64,000 nucleotides of DNA from Psychrobacter sp. NG25 (GCF_015234355.1 NZ_JADGMV010000007.1:1-64000); one strand, 5' to 3'; positions 43,977 to 53,533 are shown, numbered from the stretch's first letter. A program made the numbers and translations. Notes: generated by a model not told the origin, from the sequence alone.

Positions 43977-44954
43977 ATGAAAACCTTTTGTTACCTACTG
44001 GTGAGTCTGCTTTTTTTGTATTCTGCTCAAGCCACTGCCCTAAATACCAACGAGAAAATGATCAATGAACTGTATCAAGATACTGAGCTTGATATTGATA
44101 ATGTAGATGACGTTTTTGAATATGTGCTATCACAGACTGACGATACCCTCACTATTTACCCTTCAGAGGGCTATTATTACTTTAACTTTTACCATCAGGG
44201 CAACTTAATAAAAGGCAATATGTTGGTAGGTCATAAGTTAAGACAGCAGGGCAGCTTATCCTTTATATATTTTTATGACATAGCCGGCAAAGAACGGGGT
44301 GAATTTAAAACGCATCATAAACTATATAAGTCATCAGAAATATTTAGCCTGAAAGAGTATCAACCTAACTTATATCAATTGACCTTCAAAAATATCAAAA
44401 AAAATATTGAGATTAATCAGATAGAGCCGGATGCTGATTTTGTAAAGACGCTTGAGAGTCAAGGTTTTGAAGTCAACCTACCCATGATGGATGATTCGGG
44501 AGTCACACTCTATTTGGCATTTCATCCTACTACCAATAACTTCTATTATATTAATCCTTTATCCAGAGATGATGAGTTTTATTATCCTGTTGGCGAGGTG
44601 CTTAAAGTGGGTGCTAGGACTCAATTTGTCTACCTGCCTATAGAGAAATTTGCCATATTAGTAGGCGTTGATGCCAATAATGTTTATAAAAATAACTATT
44701 ACGATGGCCCTTTTGATCAGCTCCCTGACGAGGCATTAGCTAATATAGACTATAAGTCTTATTTGTATCGAGTGAATCCAAGTTGGGAAAATAAAATATA
44801 TGATGATGGTTATTTTATAAACGACCCCGATGCTCGTGTTGCACTGACCAACTATTTTGAATATCTATCGCTTGATGAACTCAAAAAAATCCAACCTTGT
44901 GCGTCTGATAAAAATCCGCTGCAGTGTTTAGAAGACAGCGGGATGCGTTTTTGA
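43977..44954 (+). CDS. secreted hypothetical protein
   Basis: Not recognised. A 325-residue protein with a signal peptide (CYLLVSLLFLYSAQA, cleavage near 19-21). It is acidic and unusually rich in Tyr and Phe (YYYFNFYHQGN, FYYINPLSRDDEFYYP), with two C-terminal cysteines (IQPCASDKNPLQCLEDSG) that may form a disulfide. GGAGAG lies 6 bp before the ATG. It follows the small secreted genes by 100 bp in the same direction. Confidence 0.7.
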   Translation: MKTFCYLLVSLLFLYSAQATALNTNEKMINELYQDTELDIDNVDDVFEYVLSQTDDTLTIYPSEGYYYFNFYHQGNLIKGNMLVGHKLRQQGSLSFIYFYDIAGKERGEFKTHHKLYKSSEIFSLKEYQPNLYQLTFKNIKKNIEINQIEPDADFVKTLESQGFEVNLPMMDDSGVTLYLAFHPTTNNFYYINPLSRDDEFYYPVGEVLKVGARTQFVYLPIEKFAILVGVDANNVYKNNYYDGPFDQLPDEALANIDYKSYLYRVNPSWENKIYDDGYFINDPDARVALTNYFEYLSLDELKKIQPCASDKNPLQCLEDSGMRF

Positions 44955-45270
44955 TTTTGCACGATTCTGTCCTATATAAGAACACTGCTAGTTATCGTCA
45001 TACGTTGCATGGCGATTAATGATAGTAGATCAGGCGAAGATATAGTCTATGGGATTTCCATAGTAAAAAACGCAATAGGACTTAACACTTCTTAAACTTT
45101 GTCTAAAGTAATAATTGATATTATCGCTGTAATACAATGAATTTATTATTTGGTCACTACAATTTTTGAGTGAGTAATGATAAGTAGCTACGACGTTTAG
45201 ACAGGTGCGCATAAGTACCTCTGTCTGACTATGACTAACTTTCAAATATCAATCCAAACGAGAGCATGTT
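44955..45270. other. Intergenic region before the YHYH gene
   Basis: No repeat, terminator or RNA seen. A 71-codon minus-strand frame (45030-45245) lacks a ribosome site and codon character and was not called. Confidence 0.45.
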
Positions 45271-46809
45271 ATGACCCTTACAAAAACAGCTAAAGCTTTC
45301 AGCTTGCTTGCTATTGTCACTGCCATACAAGTTTCATCACTGACCTCTGCCTACGCCCATGACCTTAGTGAACATACCATGCCTGCCAAAGAGTGGCAGA
45401 TCACCGGTCAGCCTAGTGTCGCTGCTGATTTCATCAAACTAGAAGACGGTACTGTTTATTTAACGGATAGCCACCATCAGTTGCTTTCTTTTGATTTGTC
45501 GAACTTTTCAGCCGATGATCAAACCTATATTCTGGAAAAAAACGCCCATATTCAAGCGATCAATCAGCTAGCAGTGATTGAAAATCTGGTAAGTAGTAAT
45601 CAATTAACGGCTATCCAAAATCCAAGCGATACTGCTGTTATCGCCAATGACAATGAAACTGTATTAAATAAAGCTGATGCGGCAACCTCTGTTATGACGA
45701 GTAACAGTGACACACGCTCTCTCTTGTTCTTCTACCTGTTGGGTGGCTTGGTCTTAGCGAGTGGTTTGGTTTTGTTCTATGTTTTGAATATACGCCACAA
45801 GAAAAACGGACCGTCAAAAGTAGCTTATTCAGTTTTTGGTGTATTGGGTTCAGCTGTTTTGCTTGTGGCTTGTAGCAGTACTGAGACGGCCCAAAATATC
45901 GGTGAAAAGACTAAAGAGGCGGTTGCTCATTTGCCAGTACCAGCCAATGATATTGATTTTATGACGTCAGTATTTGGCTCATTCGATAACGTCAGTACTC
46001 ACCATGATGATAAATATCTGTATGTCGAATCAAATGGTATTCTAAGCCATGAAATGATGACAGGTATCACCAGTTGGCAACAGCAAGTACCTATTGACCA
46101 GGATTATACCAATGAGAACAGTTGGGTCATTCCCTTACAGCCTGAGCTTGCCGATGAGCCTTTGATGGCTAAAGACAATTTTATGAAAGGGGCCATCGCT
46201 ATTGCAGCTAATGGTATTCCTATATTTAACCCATTAAACAATCGTGGTGAGGATGCCAAAGCATTCGGAGAATTAGACAATTGGGGCGGGCATTCTGGAC
46301 GCGCTGATGATTACCATTATCATCTTGCACCAACCCATCTACAGTCACAAGTTGGTGAAGGTAAGCCCATTGCTTATGCACTAGACGGCTTTCCTGTCTA
46401 TGGTGAAACGGATGATGAGCTTGATGAATATTTAGGCAAATTCAATGAAGACGGCAGCTATGAATACCATGCTACCTCAGAGTTTCCGTATTTAATTGCA
46501 GGTTTGCGCGGTAAAGTCACTATAAACCCAGATACGAAAGCGCCAGAAAATGAAATTTCACCGCAAGCACATACTCATGGCGTTCGCCCAGCGCTGACGC
46601 CTTTGCGCGGAGCCGAGATCACAGATTACAAGATTATAAGTCCGACTCAATACAGTCTAACGTATACCCATGACGGTCAAGAGCATAAGCTTAACTATGG
46701 TTGGGGCGCTACTGAAGCGACCAAAGATACTTATACTTTTGAGTTTATTGATCCAGAGGGTACGACCGTACAGACTTATAAACGCACTGATGACATACAG
46801 AAAAAATAA
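45271..46809 (+). CDS. YHYH domain protein with signal peptide and central membrane region
   Basis: A 512-residue protein with a composite plan: signal peptide (to about residue 29), a 120-residue exported N-terminal domain rich in Asn/Asp, a membrane helix (151-173), a second hydrophobic segment ending in a lipobox-like LLVAC (Cys201), then a YHYH domain. The latter has GIPIFNPLNNRGEDAK, the motif DDYHYHLAP (348-351) and YALDGFPVYGETDD, as in proteins of unknown function whose His cluster may bind metal. The internal lipobox suggests fusion of a membrane protein with a former lipoprotein. The partner lipoprotein gene starts 55 bp downstream. Confidence 0.82.
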   Translation: MTLTKTAKAFSLLAIVTAIQVSSLTSAYAHDLSEHTMPAKEWQITGQPSVAADFIKLEDGTVYLTDSHHQLLSFDLSNFSADDQTYILEKNAHIQAINQLAVIENLVSSNQLTAIQNPSDTAVIANDNETVLNKADAATSVMTSNSDTRSLLFFYLLGGLVLASGLVLFYVLNIRHKKNGPSKVAYSVFGVLGSAVLLVACSSTETAQNIGEKTKEAVAHLPVPANDIDFMTSVFGSFDNVSTHHDDKYLYVESNGILSHEMMTGITSWQQQVPIDQDYTNENSWVIPLQPELADEPLMAKDNFMKGAIAIAANGIPIFNPLNNRGEDAKAFGELDNWGGHSGRADDYHYHLAPTHLQSQVGEGKPIAYALDGFPVYGETDDELDEYLGKFNEDGSYEYHATSEFPYLIAGLRGKVTINPDTKAPENEISPQAHTHGVRPALTPLRGAEITDYKIISPTQYSLTYTHDGQEHKLNYGWGATEATKDTYTFEFIDPEGTTVQTYKRTDDIQKK

Positions 46810-46863
46810 TGTGCATCTAATAATCATCATCAGCCATACAGACATCCAAGCTAAGGAATCCTA

Positions 46864-47928
46864 ATGAAACCTATTTTAATACCTGCTTTGCTAACCACGA
46901 CAGTATCTGCTGTATTGCTGGCGGCGTGTAGCCAAACTCAGATAGACTCAGCGGCTACCGATGCCAATGAGCAAACGACAGCATCAGTAAATAGTAGTGC
47001 AGATGCCAGCAGCTATACTGGCACCGCTAGCTTAACTCAAGGTGTTGCTCAGACTGACGTGACAAATGCCTATGAATGTGACCGCGGTCGTCAAACCAAC
47101 ATCGGCAGTATCCAGTCAACTGATGGTAAATCGTGGACAGTACCAGCAGCAACCAATTTGCTCAATACAGATTTCCCAGTGGCATCTGACTTAAACAATC
47201 CTTGTACAGGCAACGACTATCGCACCGCAAGTGAAGCTTTAGCTCAACTTGACGGTTCGGACATCATTGAAATAGACGCAGATGGTGAAGTGTATACCGC
47301 TTATGTCTTTGCAGATAATTACTTTGAGATGTACGTCAATGGCGTAGCCGTCGGGCGTGACAATGTACCGTTTACTCAGTTCAATTCAAACATTGTACGT
47401 TTCAAAGCAAAAGCACCGTTTACCGTTGCTATGCATTTGGTGGATTGGGAAGAAAACTTAGGTGTTGGTTCAGAGAGTAATCAAGGCTCAGAGTTTCATG
47501 CAGGAGACGGTGGTCTAGTCGCTGTGATCAAAGATAAAGATAACAACATCATCGCCAAGACCGATGAAAACTGGAAAGCACAAACCTTTTATACCGCGCC
47601 AATTAGAGACTTGTCCTGTGTTAGTGAGTCAGGTAACGAGCGACTATCTAGTAATTGTGTTACCACAGCTAATGTGCAAGATAGTTCGGCAGATTACGGC
47701 CTGCACTGGGAATTGCCTACCAACTGGCAACAAGCAGACTTTGATGACTCTAGTTGGCCGAATGCCACCACCTATAGTAACCAAACCATTGGGGTAGACA
47801 ACAAATCAGCTTATACCAATTTCATAGATATTTTTGATAATGAAAAAGCAGATGCTGAATTCATTTGGTCAACCAATGTAGTACTCGATAATGAAGTTAT
47901 CGTACGCTACACAGTAAATGGATCATAA
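46864..47928 (+). CDS. lipoprotein, probable partner of the YHYH protein
   Basis: Not named. The 354-residue protein has a lipoprotein signal (VLLAAC, Cys22) and a Ser/Thr/Asn-rich spacer to about residue 60. The C-terminal part (TAYVFADNYFEMYVNGVAVGRDNVPF, then FRAKAPFTVAMHLVDWEENLG) resembles galactose-binding/jelly-roll modules. Four cysteines (CDRGR, PCTGN, SCVSES, NCVTT) may form disulfides. It is co-directional and adjacent to the YHYH gene, so the two may act together on the cell surface. AAGGAATCCT precedes the ATG. Confidence 0.75.
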   Translation: MKPILIPALLTTTVSAVLLAACSQTQIDSAATDANEQTTASVNSSADASSYTGTASLTQGVAQTDVTNAYECDRGRQTNIGSIQSTDGKSWTVPAATNLLNTDFPVASDLNNPCTGNDYRTASEALAQLDGSDIIEIDADGEVYTAYVFADNYFEMYVNGVAVGRDNVPFTQFNSNIVRFKAKAPFTVAMHLVDWEENLGVGSESNQGSEFHAGDGGLVAVIKDKDNNIIAKTDENWKAQTFYTAPIRDLSCVSESGNERLSSNCVTTANVQDSSADYGLHWELPTNWQQADFDDSSWPNATTYSNQTIGVDNKSAYTNFIDIFDNEKADAEFIWSTNVVLDNEVIVRYTVNGS

Positions 47929-48388
47929 AATCTGGAAAAATATTGGTGTTGTTCCAAACGAGCTGACAACACACATATTTAGGTTGGCGGGAATTATTTT
48001 AGAAAAGCTGAGCATCTGTCTCTATAAGTATTTAGGGAGTAATCTACTTGAATGAGATACCAGTAAGCTACCGACTCTTAAACGTTACCGTCTTGGTACT
48101 ATCGTGTCATTACAACTTGACTGATTCAGTATTACCTTGCTTGCCAAAATATCGTCCTTAGCATTGATCTCATAAAATTCTGATGAAGTGCTTGCCATTA
48201 CTTACCTATTGACACGAGTAATGCTCAGCTAGAAAAACATATATCAAGCCTGCCTCTAAGGGTATGGTGGAACTGTATTCGAAAGAATAAACATAGCTAA
48301 GAGCATATGGCAAATTTCCATAGTTATCTATAATAACTCCAATAAGTGGCAGTGCTCCTTTCTATGATATAGACATTAGCTTTTCTCT
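47929..48388. other. Decayed region between the YHYH pair and the GntP permease
   Basis: It holds the C-terminal relic of the 50.9-kb lipoprotein (48075-48199). The rest is non-coding with no clear terminator. Confidence 0.55.
48075..48199 (-). pseudogene. C-terminal relic of a paralogue of the 50.9-kb lipoprotein
   Basis: Read on the minus strand, the segment encodes MASTSSEFYEINAKDDILAS then KVILNQSS, against PMGTSSECYKINAKGDILAS then KVILSQPS at the end of the lipoprotein at 50899-51612. A frameshift disrupts the last dozen codons. No 5' part is found upstream, so only the 3' end of the duplicated gene remains. Confidence 0.8.
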
Positions 48389-49777
48389 TTAAAAAGACCC
48401 AAATACGGTACCGAGTATTATTACTAGGACTAAAGCAATTAAAGGAATGACCACAGCAGTAGCAAATATATCTTTATAGGACTCTCTATGAGTCAAACCA
48501 CAAATAGTTAGCATTGTTATTATTGCCCCATTATGTGGTAATGAATCCAAACCGCCGGAAGCCAAAGAAGCAATACGATGCATTAATTCGGGGTCAATAT
48601 TATATTGTTCTGCCAATTGCATATAGCTTGCACCCATAATTTCTAACGCTATACCCAAACCACCTGAAGCTGACCCAGTAATACCTGCTAAAACGTTAAT
48701 CATAATTGCTTCTGATATAAGAGGGTTTCCAGGTGAGATGCCCATAAGAGATTGTTTGATAATAGCGAAACCTGCAAGAGTTGCAATTACGGAACCATAA
48801 CCTACTTCTGAAGCTGTATTAAAAATAGGCAGTAAAGATCCGGTAGCGCCTTTGTTTAAACTTTCTGCCACACTATCTATTCTTTTGAAACTCGAAGCAA
48901 TAACAAACACACAAGCTAAAAACAACGATAAAATAATGGCCCAAATGCCAATAACTGAACTTAACGCTACATCACCAAACTTTTCGTCAGCTAAGTAACT
49001 GTTGTTCCATAACGGTATTATAATTTTTGAGAAAGCATAGTTGCCTATTATCACAATGAGAATAGGGGATAATGCGAGCCAAAAACTGGGTATGTCGATA
49101 CCTGAGTGAGGCTCTTTTTCATTTAACGTATGATTTCCATAACCTTCATTATTTGCACTTGCAATACGCGTTTGGCGATTCATCCACAACATACCTCCGC
49201 CTAGCATGACTATCGAGGCAATAATACCTAAACCAGGAGCTGCAAATGCATCGGTCTCAAAATAAGGCATCGGTATAACATTATGAATGGCAGGTGAACC
49301 TGGCAATGCCGTCATGGTCAAGGTTAGAGCGCCAATACAGATGGATCCAGGTATTAGTCTTTTAGGTATGTTCGTCTGCTTAAATAAGGCGGCAGCAATG
49401 GGATATATTGCGAAAGTAACGACAAAGGCTGACACACCTCCATAAGTTAAGATTGAGCATGCTAAGACGACGGCTAACAAAGCATGTTTGTCTCCCAGTT
49501 TATCCACTATGTTACGTGCGATGCTATAGGCGTAACCAGAATCTTCCATCAACTTGCCAAAGATAGCACCTAAGATAAATAGTGGGAAATATTTCACAGC
49601 AAAGCCGCCAAGTCCCTGCATAAATACTTCAGTATAAATCCCCATTGTTTGACTGCTATCGCCACTTAACACAACGGCTAAAATAGCGAGTAAGGGCGCT
49701 AAGACTAATACGCTGACACCTCTATAGGCAAAATATATCAAAAGTGATAAAGACAAAAAAATAGCAAAAATGCTCAT
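48389..49777 (-). CDS. GntP family permease
   Basis: A 462-residue membrane protein with 12 or more helices of the gluconate/organic acid permease family. GAIFGKLMEDSGYAYSIARNIVDKLG, LTYGGVSAFVVTFAIYPIAAALF, and MINVLAGITGSASGGLGIALEIMG with ASGGLDSLPHNGAIITML near the end are conserved. It may import gluconate, hydroxybutyrate or another small acid; no catabolic gene is adjacent. It sits in a decayed accessory stretch, so transfer is likely. TGGAAGGAAATTG precedes the ATG. Confidence 0.9.
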   Translation of the reverse strand: MSIFAIFLSLSLLIYFAYRGVSVLVLAPLLAILAVVLSGDSSQTMGIYTEVFMQGLGGFAVKYFPLFILGAIFGKLMEDSGYAYSIARNIVDKLGDKHALLAVVLACSILTYGGVSAFVVTFAIYPIAAALFKQTNIPKRLIPGSICIGALTLTMTALPGSPAIHNVIPMPYFETDAFAAPGLGIIASIVMLGGGMLWMNRQTRIASANNEGYGNHTLNEKEPHSGIDIPSFWLALSPILIVIIGNYAFSKIIIPLWNNSYLADEKFGDVALSSVIGIWAIILSLFLACVFVIASSFKRIDSVAESLNKGATGSLLPIFNTASEVGYGSVIATLAGFAIIKQSLMGISPGNPLISEAIMINVLAGITGSASGGLGIALEIMGASYMQLAEQYNIDPELMHRIASLASGGLDSLPHNGAIITMLTICGLTHRESYKDIFATAVVIPLIALVLVIILGTVFGSF

Positions 49778-50898
49778 AGTTTCAATTTCCTTCCATGGAA
49801 AAATATGCTTTAAATTATAATTTGTGAGTCAGGTGATTCTTCTTGTAAACAGAATTTAGTCTACTTATTATTCAATAAGATTTTCTCGAGTTTTCTAGTA
49901 TTTGCTATTTAGACGATAAGATATCGTGATGAATGACAAATGAATAAAATTACCTTATGTCATAGCGTCAAGGGAGAGGTACTGATATCTAAGCATTTTG
50001 CAGATAGAATATTACGATTAGTGCTTAATATATTTACGATATTGAATACAGTTCGACCTGTTCTATCTATCCAAGAGTGTTCAAAGCAATGAATAGCTAT
50101 AGCTAAGACCTTATAGCGAGAGCTAAGGCTATTTGATTGATCGGTATTAGAAAAGTTTTGGCTTGTAAGAGCGAACTTAGGGAATGATTGTTCATAATAG
50201 CTATCCTTAGCATGAACCAAATGTGACTTACACAACTTTTGTAGACGAGGTTAGGTAAGATCATCAAGTCATTATCTGCTACCCACCTACAAATATAAAT
50301 AAAACGATACATTATGTATCAAGTTAAAATCTAACAGACATGTAAATAAATATCAACTATTAAATCTTAATAGTCATTAGAGGGTCTTAGCGGTTTACTT
50401 TGAAAAGTAAGATGACGTTATGCTGAAGAAATGGTAGTGATAAGCTTGGTTAAATAATGATGTGATGATGAGGGTGTTATGACTAATGAGAAGTACAGTT
50501 ATAGTTCGGAGTTCAAAGTAGAAGCCGTCAAAATAGAGTAGTCAACAATGCCAATTTGAGCGCAACGACTCACCAGATAGGAATAGCGATGTAAATGTTA
50601 TCTAACTGGTAGACAAATAAAATGATGGAAAGCTTGTCGATAATTGGCATAGAACGGTATCTTCCTAAGACTGTTACCGCTCTTAAAGAAGTAAAGTGTC
50701 TCAAACGATAGCTGAAAATGATCTAAGATGACCATGCGATTTTAAAATTGATGAAGCTAATTGCTATCTATCAATAGCAGCAAATAGCTTTAATATTAGC
50801 TTGCTCTACAACCTAAAGACAGGTCATATTTTAGAAGTAAGCATACTACGTGTATGAGTATACAATACGTACTCTACATACAACGATATGCGCATAAA
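49778..50898. other. Decayed accessory region with an IS3 remnant
   Basis: It contains the IS3 orfA relic (50479-50770) and a palindrome GATACATTATGTATC (50306-50320). A 91-codon minus-strand frame (49960-50235) resembles nothing known. No RNA gene was seen. Confidence 0.55.
50479..50770 (+). pseudogene. IS3-family transposase OrfA remnant
   Basis: ATG opens MTNEKYSYSSEFKVEAVKIE and then a stop; the typical continuation is recovered in a shifted frame (NNANLSATTHQIGIAM, then MLSNW and further on ALKEVKCLKR). This is the N-terminal helix-turn-helix and leucine-rich part of an IS3-type OrfA, broken by several stops and frameshifts. No OrfB or intact terminal repeats are present. Confidence 0.75.
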
Positions 50899-51612
50899 CT
50901 ACTGACTAACAAACGTCACCGTATTAGTACCATTAGCAGATGGCTGACTTAGTATGACTTTGCTCGCTAAGATATCGCCTTTAGCATTGATTTTGTAGCA
51001 TTCGGATGAAGTGCCCATAGGATCAGAGCTCAATAATAAGTTTTTTGAGTTTTCTATACAGAGCCATGCCGTATTATTAGTGTCTCGCGTAAGAGCCCAG
51101 TCTTGCTCATACGACCCTATTTTTTTACGCATACTGCTGTCAGCATAGACGGTTTCAGTAATCAGCTTATTTGAGTCGCCGACTGTAGCCATTTTAGGAA
51201 TGATAGTTGTCTGATTTGATAGTGAGTATTTTCCCGTGCTATCTGTGAAGCCATGAAACACTAATGGATTCAGGGTAAAGTAATTGATAGCGACTGACTG
51301 ATCAGTAATTCGATTATTCACTTTATTGATAGTATTTACTTCGGTACCTTGCACCGCTTTATTGTTGAATTGAATACTGCCCTTAGGCGTGATTTGAATG
51401 TCCGCTGAGGCACTTTGATTGCCTACAATAGCAACCAACTTTTCACTACGTTGTTTGGTATAGATGTTGAGCATCGCAGTCTCAATAGGGTATTGCATGA
51501 CAATTTTATCAGTATCATTATTTTGATTATTGCCCATCGTTCCATTGTTCATACTACTAGCACAAGCGCTTAACCCGAGCCCTGCTATGATACACAATCC
51601 TAGTGTTTTCAT
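50899..51612 (-). CDS. hypothetical lipoprotein
   Basis: Not recognised. The 237-residue protein has a lipobox (LSAC, Cys17) after a short hydrophobic signal. The remainder is Asn/Thr/Ser-rich and beta-rich by eye, with conserved-looking DWALTRDTNNTAWLCIENSKN and a C-terminus that ends VSQ. A truncated paralogue lies 2.7 kb away at 48075-48199 on the same strand. GAAGGACTAAATC precedes the ATG. Confidence 0.72.
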   Translation of the reverse strand: MKTLGLCIIAGLGLSACASSMNNGTMGNNQNNDTDKIVMQYPIETAMLNIYTKQRSEKLVAIVGNQSASADIQITPKGSIQFNNKAVQGTEVNTINKVNNRITDQSVAINYFTLNPLVFHGFTDSTGKYSLSNQTTIIPKMATVGDSNKLITETVYADSSMRKKIGSYEQDWALTRDTNNTAWLCIENSKNLLLSSDPMGTSSECYKINAKGDILASKVILSQPSANGTNTVTFVSQ

Positions 51613-51755
51613 GATTTAGTCCTTCAGTTGGTTCAATTCAATACTATAAGTAGCTACTATAATTCAATTTTTGGGTAATGACATCTGCTACGTATGGTAG
51701 TCTTCAAATAGGACTTCGGTTTATATTTTTAATCATCTTCGGAAAAAATATCTAT

Positions 51756-52919
51756 TTAGTAGTGCGCCTTACCTAATAGGTCGTTATCGTCATAAATATA
51801 CAATTTGCTATTGTGCTTAATACTTTCAGGCAGTTTCTGAATGTTATTGCCTTCAATATATAACGTTTTTAAGTGGCATAGATGCCCGATACTCTCAGGT
51901 AATTCAGTCAAACTATTATTGGAAAGATCAAGTATCTCCAAATGCTTAAGTTGTCCAATGCTGGTAGGTAATTCGCTGAGCTTATTGTCGCTAAGCACCA
52001 GTTTAGTCAAGTTGCCAAGCTGTCCGATACTTTCAGGTAGCTCACTGAGGTTGTTGTTATCAAGATTCAGTATCTCTAAACGATCAAGCTGTCCCATACT
52101 AGTAGGTAATTCATTAAGATTGTTATCACTGAGAGTCAGTTGAGTTAGGTTATTAAGCTCACCAAAGCTTTCGGGTAGTGCACTAATTTTATTGCCACTA
52201 AACGTCAGTGTCGCCAAGTTGCTAAGCCGACAAATACTCTTAGGCAATGCGCTCAAATGGTTATTAGCAAGAAATAAATAAATTAGGTTATTAAGCTGTC
52301 CAATGCTGTTGGGTAAAGAACTGAGATTATTGTCAAAAAGAGAAAGATAAGTTAAATTACGCAGCTGCCCGATGCTCTCAGGTAATTCATTAAGGATATT
52401 ACTACCAAGCGTCAGTTGAGCTAAGTGACTAAGCTGTCCAATACTTTCAGGTAGTTCTTTGAGATTGTTGCCAGTGAGACCAAGTTGAGCTAAGTGACTA
52501 AGCTGTCCAATACTTTCAGGCAGTTCTTTAAGATTATTGCCATTAAGACCAAGTTGAGCTAAGTGGTGAAGTTTTCCAATGCTTTCAGGTAACTCTCTAA
52601 GACTATTATAATTAAGTTCAAGCCGATCTAAATTCTTAAGCTGTCCGATACTCTCAGGTAATTCGGTAAAATTTTGAGCTTCCAAAACGATACTTTTTAA
52701 TGCTAGCAAAGGTTTTTTATCACGAGGTATAGCATCATCATTAATCTCAAAACTATCTGCCCAACGCCAAATTTTCTGTATCCAAATATCATTAAGTGCT
52801 AATTGACTAGCTTTATGCTCAGCTATGATTGGGTTGAGATCATCATGGTTTTTACCAAATGCTGTGAGTGCTTGAAGGTTGACTATTACTTGATCGGTAT
52901 CATTACCATTTTGAGACAT
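51756..52919 (-). CDS. leucine-rich repeat protein, 13 repeats
   Basis: A 387-residue cytoplasmic-looking protein (no signal peptide, no membrane helix). An N-terminal 60 residues with WIQKIWRWADSF lead into thirteen 23-residue LRRs of the LPxSIGQLxxLxxLxLxxNxLxxLP type, related to Shoc2/plant-intracellular LRRs. The third and fourth units are almost identical at DNA level. LRRs make a curved protein-binding surface; no effector domain is attached, so the partner is unknown. GGGAA lies 5 bp before the ATG at 52919; a TTG four codons upstream is less likely. Confidence 0.85.
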   Translation of the reverse strand: MSQNGNDTDQVIVNLQALTAFGKNHDDLNPIIAEHKASQLALNDIWIQKIWRWADSFEINDDAIPRDKKPLLALKSIVLEAQNFTELPESIGQLKNLDRLELNYNSLRELPESIGKLHHLAQLGLNGNNLKELPESIGQLSHLAQLGLTGNNLKELPESIGQLSHLAQLTLGSNILNELPESIGQLRNLTYLSLFDNNLSSLPNSIGQLNNLIYLFLANNHLSALPKSICRLSNLATLTFSGNKISALPESFGELNNLTQLTLSDNNLNELPTSMGQLDRLEILNLDNNNLSELPESIGQLGNLTKLVLSDNKLSELPTSIGQLKHLEILDLSNNSLTELPESIGHLCHLKTLYIEGNNIQKLPESIKHNSKLYIYDDNDLLGKAHY

Positions 52920-53313
52920 CGTATTTCCCAATATTGATAGAGCACGTTAAGGCTTTATTTTGATTAAATCATATCATTTATTGTTAGTGACAAGCTAATT
53001 GATATGAATCAACAAAATACGCATTTATTCATTGAATAAGTGTTCTACTGGGGTTTAGGAATAATGCTAAAAATGGTTTAGCTAAAGTATCAGCAGTTTT
53101 TATACGGGTTTGACAGTAAGCATCTATTTATGGCTTGTATTACTTCGAAATAAGCAAAAAGAGTGAAAAAATAAAGTAAGTCAAACAAGAATATTTCGGA
53201 CAGCAAAAGGTAATAAGTATAGACAGAAAGTCCTACTACTAAAGGAAGCAAGGGATATATAAGAAGGTAGAACAAGATAGGAAAGCTGATGCTTGGATTA
53301 AGCAGAATAAGAT
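52920..53313. other. Region between the LRR gene and tRNA-Ser
   Basis: AT-rich. A 61-codon minus-strand frame (53090-53275) would encode a very hydrophobic peptide just downstream of tRNA-Ser, but it lacks a ribosome site and is left uncalled. No repeats. Confidence 0.45.
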
Positions 53314-53404
53314 TGGCGGTGAAGGAGGGATTCGAACCCTCGATACGCTATTAACGCATACACACTTTCCAGGCGTGCGGTTTCAGCCACTCACCCACTT
53401 CACC
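53314..53404 (-). tRNA. tRNA-Ser (GGA)
   Basis: On the minus strand: acceptor GGTGAAG / CTTCACC, anticodon loop CTGGAAA with anticodon GGA, a long variable arm (TATGCGTTAATAGCGTA), T-arm GAGGGTTCGAATCCCTC and encoded CCA. 91 nt, as expected for a class II tRNA. Confidence 0.97.
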
Positions 53405-53533
53405 GTTTTTTGACTGGCTCAGTATAGCGGATACCATTTAAAATGTCACCACTTACACCTTATCTTTCTTTATTTGCAGACGCCTGCTAGGATAGCGTAT
53501 ACGTAACAATAAGCAAAGACGGTAGAAGACTGA

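Noticed and set aside
45030-45245. 71-codon minus-strand frame before the YHYH gene
   Set aside because: No ribosome site, no hydrophobic or domain pattern, and its position fits a promoter region.
49960-50235. 91-codon minus-strand frame in the decayed region
   Set aside because: Composition looks random and no family is recognised; it could be a transposase scrap but nothing supports that.
53090-53275. 61-codon hydrophobic minus-strand frame after tRNA-Ser
   Set aside because: Low-complexity AT-rich DNA gives Leu/Phe/Tyr-rich frames easily, and there is no ribosome site. Kept as a remote possibility.
53314-53404. tRNA-Ser as an island attachment site
   Set aside because: No integrase and no second copy of the tRNA 3' end was seen in the neighbourhood.
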